The notes below the pieces were generated by a model, which saw only the letters and a list, made by a program, of their open reading frames with translations, searched no databases and was not told the origin of the DNA. From contig CANKYU010000003.1 of NCBI GenBank assembly GCA_947488295.1, positions 124,001 to 188,000 of the forward strand: DNA of 64,000 nucleotides. The letters run 5' to 3'. Below, piece after piece: positions 51,708 to 60,014 of the stretch. The position numbers and the translations under genes are program-made. Origin of the DNA: an uncultured Anderseniella sp. (GTDB lineage: Bacteria; Pseudomonadota; Alphaproteobacteria; Rhizobiales; Aestuariivirgaceae). Position 1 is the stretch's first letter. The number at the start of each line of letters is the position of its first letter.

Positions 51708-52520
51708 TCAACACGGGGCGAAAATTTCGCGTCCTGTACAATTGAAACTCCGGGTATCCGGCTTGATCCCACAACACGCGACACTCAGTTGTCGAAAGTG
51801 CCTTTTGCCGCTTGGCGTTATGCATCGCACATGCTGGAGGCCGGCACGATGAAACCAGTTTTCAGCTTCTAATGGAGAGACCATGTGGGTCCTCCACAGA
51901 AGGTGAATCCACAGGCCTGGCAGGCTGCGGCGGGTGATGCAGGTGAAAACCAGACCGCCCGGACGGACCACGCGAACCATCTCGCGCAAGGCTGCGACCG
52001 GATCAGGAAGGTGCTCCAGAATATGTCCAGCCATGACAATATCGAAACAGTCGTCGGCGTACGGAAGCTGCTGAACGTCTGCCTGACGCAATACCACGTC
52101 GACGCCGATGCTTCGTAACCTTTCACCGGCTTTGCCGAGCATGGCCGGGGAAATATCAACCGCTTCGACTTTTAGGGGCACGGCGCTTGCCCCCGCCAGT
52201 GCTTCAGACAGGGCGCCGGTTCCAGTCCCGCAGTCCAGCGCCTTCAACTGCGGAACCGATCCGGTTTCTGACCAGTGTGCCAGTGCCTGTTTGAGCAGGG
52301 CTCTGTAGGCGGGCAGGTAGTCCAGCCGGTCTATTTTATTGTGCCAGCCCGCTGCAGCGAGATCGTAGCTGGTGCTGAGATTAGCCGGATCGTGGGGTTG
52401 GCGCTGAAGCGACAGATGCCAGGATCCGAGCCGGCTGGCGAAAACAGGTATTCGGCCGCAGGTATCGGTTTCGCTGCCTGCATGCGCAGTCAACGAACTG
52501 GAACTGGTCGGGGTGTGCAT
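51708..52520 (-). CDS. Class I SAM-dependent methyltransferase
   Basis: 270 residues. After about 85 variable residues the SAM motif LDCGTGTGALSEAL occurs, then VEAVDISPAMLGKAGERL, LRQADVQQLPYADDCFDIVM and EHLPDPVAALREMVRVVRPG. The fold is of the UbiE/Methyltransf_11 kind. Methyl acceptor unknown. It stands between another methyltransferase gene (55 bp upstream) and the adenylating enzyme, which suggests a small-molecule modification pathway. Confidence 0.8.
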   Translation of the reverse strand: MHTPTSSSSLTAHAGSETDTCGRIPVFASRLGSWHLSLQRQPHDPANLSTSYDLAAAGWHNKIDRLDYLPAYRALLKQALAHWSETGSVPQLKALDCGTGTGALSEALAGASAVPLKVEAVDISPAMLGKAGERLRSIGVDVVLRQADVQQLPYADDCFDIVMAGHILEHLPDPVAALREMVRVVRPGGLVFTCITRRSLPGLWIHLLWRTHMVSPLEAENWFHRAGLQHVRCITPSGKRHFRQLSVACCGIKPDTRSFNCTGREIFAPC

Positions 52521-52574
52521 TGGCTACCTGCTGGCGTTTCGGGATGACAGCGTTGTCTGACAGACGGTACTCAG

Positions 52575-53228
52575 TCAGGCCGGTTTTCTGGCCACGATAA
52601 ACACGGTTGTGCCTTTGCCCGGGCTCCATTCATGCTCGATGACGAAACCGCCCGCCTTGATGCTGTCGACAAGTTCCGGCGTCGTGAATATCCGCAGCAG
52701 CGGCAGCACGCCGAGCGCGTGTCCCAGCGGGCCGATCAGCTTGAAGAACCCCATCGTATTGCCAAGGCAGACCGTGCTGGACACGAAAAGGCCGCCGGGC
52801 TTCAGCATTTTGAATACCTTGGCGATGGCCATGTCCCGGTCAGCCAGCAGGTGAAGAATGCTCATGCCCAGCACAACATCGAAACTGTTATCAGGCGTGG
52901 TGAAATCGTCGATGGCGGCACGTTCAAACAGGACATTGTCTATGCCGGCAGCGTCTGCTTTTTGCTCGGCAATCTCCAGCATCCTCGCAGATATGTCGGT
53001 TGCCAGAATACGGTCCACGAACGGCGCATGTTTGAGCGCGGTGGTACCGGTGCCGCAACCAAATTCGAGCAGTTTCATGTCCGGCCGCAGATAGCCTTGA
53101 GTTATCTCCAGCTTCTTCTGGTAGGCCGCTTCATCCTTGACCGGCTGGCGGGCGTAGCGATCGGCGATTTTATCCCAGAAGCGCGAGGATGGCGGTGTCA
53201 TGGCGGGCGTGTAATCCGTTGAGGTCAT
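52575..53228 (-). CDS. Class I SAM-dependent methyltransferase
   Basis: 217 residues from the ATG at 53228; the frame is open 26 codons upstream but reads as non-coding. The SAM-binding loop is LLEFGCGTGTTALKHAP, followed by ILATDISARMLEIAEQKA, FDVVLGMSILHLLADRD and MLKPGGLFVSSTVC. It begins the minus-strand set of two methyltransferases and a PaaK/CapK enzyme. Divergent from the LysR regulator at 53370. The acceptor is unknown. Confidence 0.8.
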   Translation of the reverse strand: MTSTDYTPAMTPPSSRFWDKIADRYARQPVKDEAAYQKKLEITQGYLRPDMKLLEFGCGTGTTALKHAPFVDRILATDISARMLEIAEQKADAAGIDNVLFERAAIDDFTTPDNSFDVVLGMSILHLLADRDMAIAKVFKMLKPGGLFVSSTVCLGNTMGFFKLIGPLGHALGVLPLLRIFTTPELVDSIKAGGFVIEHEWSPGKGTTVFIVARKPA

Positions 53229-53369
53229 GGTGCATTTCCAACTTAGATAATGGTTTTCTCGTGTCAGTCTCCAGTTTTCCGCGATGGTGCGAACCGGAGG
53301 AAGCACGATGTTGTGTCTAAGTAGCTCTGCGAATTCGAATGGTGAATTGACTAAATCTGAATATGCTAT

Positions 53370-54299
53370 ATGCGAAATTGCATGGATTGGCGTTCTGTAA
53401 AATTCGACTGGAATCGGGCGCGGGCATTCCTGGTAACCGCAGAAGAGGGATCACTTTCGGCAGCGGCCCGGGCCCTGGGCATGGCGCAACCGACGCTGGG
53501 CCGGCAGGTCAGGGCATTCGAAGAGGAAGTCGGTGTTCTGCTCTTCGAGCGGATCGGCAATGGCCTGAAGCTGACCTCCAGCGGCCTCGAGTTGGTAGAG
53601 CATGTCAGGGCCATGGGAGAGGCGGCAGGGCGTGTGTCACTGACCGCTTCGGGGCAGTCACAGCAGGTTGAGGGCCTGGTATGTATCACGGCAACCGAAG
53701 TCACCGCGGCGTTTGTTCTGCCGCCCATCGTGGCCAAGCTGCGGGCCGCAGAACCGGGCATCACGGTTGAGGTTGTCGCAACCAACAATGTCAGTGACCT
53801 GCGCCGCCGGGAGGCTGATATTGCCATTCGTGCGGGCAGGCCGACCGACCCGGATCTGATTGCCCGCAAACTGCGCGGCCACAGCCTGAGCCTGTATGCC
53901 TCTGAAAGTTATCTTGAGCAAATTGGTAACCCGCAAACCAGCGACGAGTTGTTGCGGGCCGAGTTCCTTGGTTTTGAGCAAAGCGAGCAATATATCGACG
54001 GCTTGAACCAGCTCGGTCTGAAAGTGACATCGCAACATTTCCCCATCATATGCAGCAATCACATCGTGCAGTGGCAGATGGTCAAGCAGGGGGTAGGTGT
54101 TGGTGTAATGCTGTCCCAGGTCGCGGACGCGGAACCCGGCGTGCAACAGGCAGCTCCCTGGCTTCCGGCCTTTGAGATAGAGGTGTGGCTTGTCGCCCAC
54201 CGCGAACTCAATACCAGCCGGCGCGTACGCCTGGTCTTTGACTTCCTGGCCAAGGAGCTGGAAAACACGTCGCCGGAGTCAGAAGCATCCCGGGAATGA
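53370..54299 (+). CDS. LysR family transcriptional regulator
   Basis: 309 residues (305 if the ATG at 53382 is used). FDWNRARAFLVTAEEGSLSA and ALGMAQPTLGRQVRAFEEEV form the helix-turn-helix; an effector domain covers about 100-300. It lies between a divergent methyltransferase gene and the sulfide dehydrogenase genes 70 bp downstream on the same strand, so either could be its target. Confidence 0.85.
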   Translation: MRNCMDWRSVKFDWNRARAFLVTAEEGSLSAAARALGMAQPTLGRQVRAFEEEVGVLLFERIGNGLKLTSSGLELVEHVRAMGEAAGRVSLTASGQSQQVEGLVCITATEVTAAFVLPPIVAKLRAAEPGITVEVVATNNVSDLRRREADIAIRAGRPTDPDLIARKLRGHSLSLYASESYLEQIGNPQTSDELLRAEFLGFEQSEQYIDGLNQLGLKVTSQHFPIICSNHIVQWQMVKQGVGVGVMLSQVADAEPGVQQAAPWLPAFEIEVWLVAHRELNTSRRVRLVFDFLAKELENTSPESEASRE

Positions 54300-54370
54300 T
54301 CAGGCTTGACGCAACAGCAAATTTGCCACACTCTCACATATAAAAAAATGAATATGTTGGGTGGAAGACG

Positions 54371-54670
54371 ATGCGTGGTGCGGTTGCGGCCTTGAGTTAT
54401 ATCTGTGTGATGGGGTCGGCGTTTGCGGAGGGTGACCCGGAATACGGGCAGTACCTGTCGTCTGAATGCGTGACGTGCCATCAATCGGCCGTCACAGGCA
54501 CAATTCCCGCCATCGCCGGCATGAACGAGGAAGGTTTCATCGCGTTGATGAAACTCTATCGATCCAAACAACTTGAAAACAAGACGATGCAAACCGTCGC
54601 CATGCGGCTGTCCGATGAGGACATTGCGGCATTGGCCGCCTATTTCTCAGCGCTCAAACCCCCTGACTAG
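54371..54670 (+). CDS. Class I c-type cytochrome (flavocytochrome c subunit)
   Basis: 99 residues with a signal peptide (about 1-19) and one haem-binding motif, CVTCH, at about 34-38; the Met ligand is likely in one of the NKTMQTVAMRLSDED residues. The motif TGTIPAIAGMNEEGFIALM resembles the haem subunit of flavocytochrome c sulfide dehydrogenase. The flavoprotein gene follows after 44 bp, so it should take electrons from that subunit in the periplasm. It is shorter than the diheme FccA of some phototrophs, carrying a single haem. Confidence 0.85.
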   Translation: MRGAVAALSYICVMGSAFAEGDPEYGQYLSSECVTCHQSAVTGTIPAIAGMNEEGFIALMKLYRSKQLENKTMQTVAMRLSDEDIAALAAYFSALKPPD

Positions 54671-54714
54671 GAGCGCGAACTCAATTAACAGTCAGGAAAT
54701 CTGGGAGGATGAAT

Positions 54715-55989
54715 ATGGCTATCGTAGACAGACGAAAATTTACCACCGGACTGCTTGGGCTGGGCGCTGTGTCCGCCGGTCTGAACCTGCCGGCTTATGC
54801 CCAGGGCAAGAAGCCGAAGGTCGTCGTCATTGGAGGAGGCGCCGGCGGTGCGACCGCTGCGCGCTACATCGCCAAGGACTCAAAGGGCGCTATCGACGTT
54901 ACGCTGATTGAGCCGACGAGGAAGTACTACACCTGCTTCTTTTCAAACCTGTATCTGGGCGGTTTGCGTGACTATGAGTCCATCGGCCACACCTATGACA
55001 CCCTGGCTTCCGGTCATGGTGTCAACGTCATTCATGACTGGGCGGTCTCTGTCGATGGTGCCGCAAAAACCGTTGAGTTGGGGTCCGGCGCCAAAGTCGC
55101 ATACGATCGGCTCGTGATCTCACCCGGCATTGATATGAAATATGACAGTGTGCCCGGATACTCGGTCGAGGGCCAGGATACCATGCCGCACGCCTGGAAG
55201 TCCGGCACTCAAGTGGCATTGTTGAAATCGCAGGTCGAGAACATGCGTGAGGGCGGCACGTTTGTGATGGTGCCGCCGCCCAACCCGTTCCGCTGCCCGC
55301 CCGGGCCGTATGAGCGTATCTCGATGATCGCGCATGTGTTGTCGAAGAAGAACCCGACCGCAAAAATAGTCGTGCTCGATCCGAAGGAGAAGTTTTCCAA
55401 GCAGGGGCTGTTTGAAGAAGGCTGGCAGAAACATTATCCCGACATGATCGAGTGGATTCCCGCCTCGGTCTCCGGCGGGGTGAAAAACATCAATATGGAC
55501 ACGATGGAAATCGAAACCGACATTGATACGTTCAAGGCCGATGCGGCATCTGTCGTGCCGGCTCAAAAGGCAGGCGCAATCTGCGACCGTGCAGGCATAA
55601 CCGATGGCGACTGGTGCCCGATTGTGCCGGCGACCATGCAATCCAGAGCGGATGAAAACATTCATGTGCTGGGTGATGCATCTGTTGCATCGGCAATGCC
55701 GAAATCAGGGTTCTCCGCCAACAGTCAGGCCAAGGTGGCGGCCATGGCAATCCGTGGTGCGTTGACCGGATCAAAGGTCTTCGATCCGCGTTTTGCAAAC
55801 ACCTGCTGGAGCCTGATTGATGCCAATGACGGCGTGAAGGTTGGCGCCAACTACAAGGCCGGAACGGACAAGATCGAAGTTGCCGACAAGTTCATTTCCA
55901 AAACCGGCGAAGACGAGGCTCTGCGCAAGGAAACCTACGAGGAATCTGAATCCTGGTACACCGCGATATCTGCGGACATGTTCAGCTAA
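54715..55989 (+). CDS. fccB: Flavocytochrome c sulfide dehydrogenase flavoprotein
   Basis: 424 residues from the ATG at 54715; GGGAGG touches an earlier ATG (54709) and is correctly spaced for this one. A Tat signal (VDRRKFTTGLLGLG) leads into the FAD motif VVVIGGGAGGATAARYIA. Family marks are YYTCFFSNLYLGG, NPFRCPPGPYERISM with one redox Cys and ITDGDWCPIVPATMQS with the second, and GDASVASAMPKSGFSANSQA near the end. It oxidises sulfide to sulfur/polysulfide in the periplasm and passes electrons to the cytochrome encoded upstream. No other sox genes are in view. Confidence 0.9.
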   Translation: MAIVDRRKFTTGLLGLGAVSAGLNLPAYAQGKKPKVVVIGGGAGGATAARYIAKDSKGAIDVTLIEPTRKYYTCFFSNLYLGGLRDYESIGHTYDTLASGHGVNVIHDWAVSVDGAAKTVELGSGAKVAYDRLVISPGIDMKYDSVPGYSVEGQDTMPHAWKSGTQVALLKSQVENMREGGTFVMVPPPNPFRCPPGPYERISMIAHVLSKKNPTAKIVVLDPKEKFSKQGLFEEGWQKHYPDMIEWIPASVSGGVKNINMDTMEIETDIDTFKADAASVVPAQKAGAICDRAGITDGDWCPIVPATMQSRADENIHVLGDASVASAMPKSGFSANSQAKVAAMAIRGALTGSKVFDPRFANTCWSLIDANDGVKVGANYKAGTDKIEVADKFISKTGEDEALRKETYEESESWYTAISADMFS

Positions 55990-56026
55990 CCCTCTAACGG
56001 TCTGGTGACCACCAGTCGTGCAAAAC

Positions 56027-56057
56027 TGGCCGCTCGTTCTTCGCGATCGAGCGGCCA
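56027..56057. terminator. Hairpin between fccB and the sigma-54 activator gene
   Basis: TGGCCGCTCG (56027-56036) pairs perfectly with CGAGCGGCCA (56048-56057) over an 11-base loop, between two convergent genes. It could end transcription from both sides; no long U-tract is present. Confidence 0.6.
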
Positions 56058-56098
56058 ACTATTTGCGGATGCGCGGCAAAGTCCGTAGATGAGCAGTT

Positions 56099-58171
56099 TC
56101 AGTTGTAGCTCTTCTTGAGGTCGAACTGTTGCATCTTGCGGTACAGCGTGCTGCGCGCAATGCCGACCTGCTTGGCTGCAAGGGTCAGGTTGCCGCCGTT
56201 CGATTCAATTGCCGCCTTGATCGTCAGGTATTCCATTGTGGCCATGTCTTTGAGGTTTTGTGACGGGTCCGGCGAAACTGCAATGCCTGAGTGATCAGGT
56301 TCTCCAGCAGCGATGCCTGCGCTCAACAGATCAGATGCATCGACGACTCCGGCCTGCGATGTCAGGTGCAGGCTCTCGACCAGGTTACGCAATTCGCGCA
56401 CATTGCCGGGCCAGCGATAGCGGTTTAGAACCTCCATCGCAGCCTGTGAAAACTCCAGTGGCGGTTCATCCAGGTCTTTTGCAATCTGGTGCCTGAAATA
56501 GTCCAGCAGGATAGCGGCATCATCTCCACGCTCCCTCAAGGGCGGAACAGCAATCTTGATGGCGCCGACGCGGTAATACAGGTCTCTGCGGAATCGCCCG
56601 GCCTCGACTTCCTGCAAAAGGTCGCGATTGGTCAGGGCCACCACCCGCACATCGACAGGGCGGGGTTTGGTGTCGCCAACCCTGTAGATGACCTTTTCCT
56701 CAAGCGCCCGGAGCAGGAACGGTTGTATGTCAAGCGGCAGTTCGCCGATTTCATCAAGGCACAGCACGCCGCCGCTTGCCTGTTCGAACTTGCCTTGCTT
56801 GCCGTCGCGCAAGGCACCGGTAAAGGCGCCGGGTACATGTCCGAAAAGTTCACTGGCGATCAGTTCCTTGGTGATGGCTCCGCAGTTGACCGTTACAAGC
56901 GGGGTCTTCGACGAAGTTGCTGTTCGCGCATGAAACAACTGACCGAACAATTCCTTGCCGACACCGGTCTCTCCTTCGATCAGAACCGAGCTTTTTCCGG
57001 TGGCAACCCGGTCAATCAGATCAATGACCCGCGTGACCTCGGGAGACTCTCCCAGGATGACCGGCAATGGAACACCGGTTTTTTCAACAGACACTGGCCT
57101 TCCATCCGGTTTGCCGGGCAGCATAGGCGATAGTCTGGCAGTTGATGCGTGTTCGTTCTTGTAGATCAGAACCGTGCCGGCTATCGCACCGTCCAGACGC
57201 AACTGCCTGATGACCTGCGGTGTGACGCTGAGGGTCAGTGCATCCGCAACATCCGCCTCGGTCATGTTCGGCCGGGACGTAAACAGAACGTCTCCCACAT
57301 TGACCGTCGATTGCCCTGTGTCATGCATCTTCAGGCCGGGCAGGTTCTTGTGACAGACCACTTTGCCGGTGCGGTCGAGGAGCACCATTCCGTCTTCCTG
57401 ATTGTGGGTTGGCGCATTGTCGAGAAATGTTTCCATCAGCCGCAGGCGTTCATCAGCGCCGCGCTGAAACAGGCTCTGTTCAATCTGACGCGCGGCGATC
57501 ACCGGTACCGTCATGTTGTGACGCTGGAAGATTTTTGTCGGTCCGGACAAATCGACCACCCCGAGTACACTGCCGTCAAACGGGTCGAAAATTGGCGCTG
57601 CGGCGCATGTCCAGCCCTTGACGTCCTGACAGTAATGCTCCGCTGCATGGATCAGCATCGGCTTGCCGGTCTGCAGCGCCGTACCGATGCCATTGGTGCC
57701 GGCCACTTCCTCGTTCCAGCGTCCGCCTACTTCCAGATGAATGTCACGGCCGGCTTCAAGGACCCGGTTGTCACCATAGTTCTCCAGAATAACGCCATCC
57801 CGGTCCGTCAGGATGATCATTGCCGCCGTACAGTCGAGCAGGTTTTTCATGATCGACATGGAATCAGCGGCTGCTCTGATCAATTCATGATTGTTTTCAT
57901 GTAACTGATGCAGATAGTCATCATCATTGCGCACGACAGCCCCGGTTCCGCGGGCATCGATACCAACCGACTTGCAGCGCATCCAGGAGTCCTTCACCAC
58001 GGAACGCACACCGGGGCAGTCCTGCCGGTCGGTGTCGGTCAGAAACGACTCCCAGGCGGTCATGATCTGGTTTTCGCTGTAGTTCAGCTTACCCGTTCCG
58101 GCTATCAGGGATAGCGCCTCCTCGGTTTCGGATGTCACCGTGTCGTCGGGAATAGTCGGCCTATTGACCAT
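56099..58171 (-). CDS. Sigma-54-dependent activator, AcoR type
   Basis: 690 residues. A GAF-containing sensory part (about 60-235) with EEVAGTNGIGTALQTGKPM and AAPIFDPFDGSVLGVVDLSG is the AcoR signature. The AAA+ domain (about 370-610) has GETGVGKELF (400-409), the sigma-54 contact loop GAFTGA (448-453) and LCLDEIGELP. A Fis-type helix-turn-helix closes it (LTLAAKQVGIARSTLYRKMQ). It lies at the 3' end of the monooxygenase operon on the same strand; comparable activators sit in the propane/alkane monooxygenase clusters of Methylocella and others, so it probably switches on the prm promoter beyond the right edge. Confidence 0.85.
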   Translation of the reverse strand: MVNRPTIPDDTVTSETEEALSLIAGTGKLNYSENQIMTAWESFLTDTDRQDCPGVRSVVKDSWMRCKSVGIDARGTGAVVRNDDDYLHQLHENNHELIRAAADSMSIMKNLLDCTAAMIILTDRDGVILENYGDNRVLEAGRDIHLEVGGRWNEEVAGTNGIGTALQTGKPMLIHAAEHYCQDVKGWTCAAAPIFDPFDGSVLGVVDLSGPTKIFQRHNMTVPVIAARQIEQSLFQRGADERLRLMETFLDNAPTHNQEDGMVLLDRTGKVVCHKNLPGLKMHDTGQSTVNVGDVLFTSRPNMTEADVADALTLSVTPQVIRQLRLDGAIAGTVLIYKNEHASTARLSPMLPGKPDGRPVSVEKTGVPLPVILGESPEVTRVIDLIDRVATGKSSVLIEGETGVGKELFGQLFHARTATSSKTPLVTVNCGAITKELIASELFGHVPGAFTGALRDGKQGKFEQASGGVLCLDEIGELPLDIQPFLLRALEEKVIYRVGDTKPRPVDVRVVALTNRDLLQEVEAGRFRRDLYYRVGAIKIAVPPLRERGDDAAILLDYFRHQIAKDLDEPPLEFSQAAMEVLNRYRWPGNVRELRNLVESLHLTSQAGVVDASDLLSAGIAAGEPDHSGIAVSPDPSQNLKDMATMEYLTIKAAIESNGGNLTLAAKQVGIARSTLYRKMQQFDLKKSYN

Positions 58172-58305
58172 GAGCTTGCCGATCCTTGAAGGTTTCCCGG
58201 GCGCGTGATGCTGGCCTTGTGATTGTTCTCGAGGTGTTCATGACAACCTTTTTTACAGTTCCTGCAGCCGTCCACTCCTGATTGCCGCCTGGCCCGTGCA
58301 GTGTG

Positions 58306-58782
58306 TTATTTCAGACCCAGTGCCTGCCCGATCTTCTCAACCAGGTCGTCTTCGGAAAAATCTCCATCAATGACCTGATGATCAAGGTCACTCAGCAAAC
58401 CACTGATTTCATTTTCCAGCGGCGCGTAGAAATTGTTCTCCCGGGTGGCAAGCAGGAACTCATTGCGATCCTCGAACCGGCGCACCTCGCCAATATGATG
58501 CTGTTGTTTGTGGGTCTCGCCATCGACCACAACAACTCTTCCGTTAAGACTGATGCGCACATAGGGCGGGTGGTCTACAGACGGTTCCGCGGCGGCACCG
58601 AAATGATGGATCACCAGTCCATCAGGCTTGGGAGGTTCGGGCTTGTGCTGGTTTGCAGAATAGGCGCCGCCGGAAATGTGATCTGCCAGCGCCCTGATTG
58701 TTGCATGGTTTTCCGAAACAAACCGTCTGGGATCAGCGTGCTCGCGCCGCGGGCCATCCTTTTTCGAAATGATTGTAACCAA
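58306..58782 (-). CDS. Hypothetical protein of the monooxygenase cluster
   Basis: 158 residues from a TTG with GGGAGG eight bases upstream, which decides this start. It has a His-rich, soluble N-terminal half (DGLVIHHFGAAAEPSVDHPP), then strands (YVRISLNGRVVVVDGETHKQ) and an acidic helical C-terminus. No signal peptide or membrane segment. Family not recognised. It lies 142 bp after the alcohol dehydrogenase gene and 134 bp before the regulator, all on the minus strand, so it may have its own promoter. Confidence 0.6.
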   Translation of the reverse strand: MVTIISKKDGPRREHADPRRFVSENHATIRALADHISGGAYSANQHKPEPPKPDGLVIHHFGAAAEPSVDHPPYVRISLNGRVVVVDGETHKQQHHIGEVRRFEDRNEFLLATRENNFYAPLENEISGLLSDLDHQVIDGDFSEDDLVEKIGQALGLK

Positions 58783-58924
58783 CTGTGGTCCTCCCTGTTA
58801 CTGACTGAGCGGTAAACCTGGGCACGATCCAACGTTTTCCAATGACGTAATTCTGATCAATTCCTGCCATGTAACGTTGATAATATGCACTTTATATCAT
58901 TTTTTGACATTTTTATGCTGAAAT

Positions 58925-59968
58925 TTATGGCACCAGTACCCCGCGCCCGGCAAACCGCCGGTTTTTGAAATCATCAATCGCAACATTGATGTCATCCAGC
59001 TTGTACTCCGTGAAGTGCATTCTCACCTTGCCGTCGGCATGCAGTTCCATCAGCTCAACCAGCTCGGTGAAGTTGCCGACCAGGCTGCCGCCGATGTTTA
59101 TTTCCTGCACGACAAGGTCAACCGTTGGGACTTCCACGGCACCGCCGTAGCCGATGACGAACATCTGGCCGCCCTGGCACAGCATTTTCCAGCAGACATT
59201 TTCGACGCCAAGTTCGCCGACAAAATCCAGTACCACCTGCGCACCGCCGCCGGTGATTTCATGCACCTGTTCGACGACGTCCGGCCCTCCATCCAGTACA
59301 AAGTCCGCACCAAGTTCCCTGGCCAGTGCCTGCGCGGCCGGTTCACGATCCACTGCAATCGTTCTGCAACCGGAGATTGCCTGCAGGGACTGCAGTGCTA
59401 TATGGCCAAGCCCGCCTATGCCGACCATGACACAGTAGGCCCCGGGCCGCAGCAGCTCGGCAGCCCGCCTCGCTGCCCGGTACGCCGTTATCCCTGCATC
59501 CGCCATGGGCGCGACTTCCAGCGGGGTCACGTTAGGGTTCAGTTTGATCAGGGCGCGCTCATTGGTAATGAAATAGTCGGCAAACCCGCCATCAAGTCCC
59601 AGACCGGGAAACAGGGAGTCGCTGCAATGCATGTCATGTCCGTAGCGGCAGTTGAGGCAGATGCCACACGAGCGGTGCGGATGACAGATGACCGCATCGC
59701 CCGGTTTGACCGACGTGACGCCTGAGCCGACGTCTTCCACCCATCCGGCGTTTTCGTGCCCCATTATGTAGGGTAGTAAGGAGCCTTCCGTATCCATGAT
59801 GTTCTTCCACACGCCTTCAATGATATGGAGGTCCGTGCGGCACAGTCCGGCAGCGCCGACCTTGACGATCACGTCGTCCGGCCGATTGATCGTGGGTGGT
59901 TTCACCTCTTCCAGCGTCAGCTGAACATTCATCGCTGGATCATAATCGTGGAGCAGGGCAGCTTTCAT
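58925..59968 (-). CDS. Zinc-dependent NAD(P) alcohol dehydrogenase of the propane operon
   Basis: 347 residues from the ATG at 59968, with GAGGAACC upstream; the frame is open 39 codons further without a ribosome site. It is a medium-chain dehydrogenase: catalytic-Zn Cys in GLCRTDLHII, GHE in IMGHENAGWV, the four structural-Zn Cys in CGICLNCRYGHDMHC, and the Rossmann motif MVGIGGLGHIALQ. In propane monooxygenase operons such an enzyme oxidises the alcohol product, 2-propanol or 1-propanol. It starts 47 bp after the chaperonin gene. Confidence 0.85.
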   Translation of the reverse strand: MKAALLHDYDPAMNVQLTLEEVKPPTINRPDDVIVKVGAAGLCRTDLHIIEGVWKNIMDTEGSLLPYIMGHENAGWVEDVGSGVTSVKPGDAVICHPHRSCGICLNCRYGHDMHCSDSLFPGLGLDGGFADYFITNERALIKLNPNVTPLEVAPMADAGITAYRAARRAAELLRPGAYCVMVGIGGLGHIALQSLQAISGCRTIAVDREPAAQALARELGADFVLDGGPDVVEQVHEITGGGAQVVLDFVGELGVENVCWKMLCQGGQMFVIGYGGAVEVPTVDLVVQEINIGGSLVGNFTELVELMELHADGKVRMHFTEYKLDDINVAIDDFKNRRFAGRGVLVP

Positions 59969-60014
59969 GGAAGGTTCCTCACTTTTCGGTCTTGTTCTGT
60001 GTCCGGCAACCGGG

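Noticed and set aside
58783..58924. Sigma-54 (-24/-12) promoter before the small monooxygenase-cluster gene
   Set aside because: No TGGCAC-N5-TTGC-like match was found on the minus strand; the activator's target is more likely upstream of prmA, outside the window.
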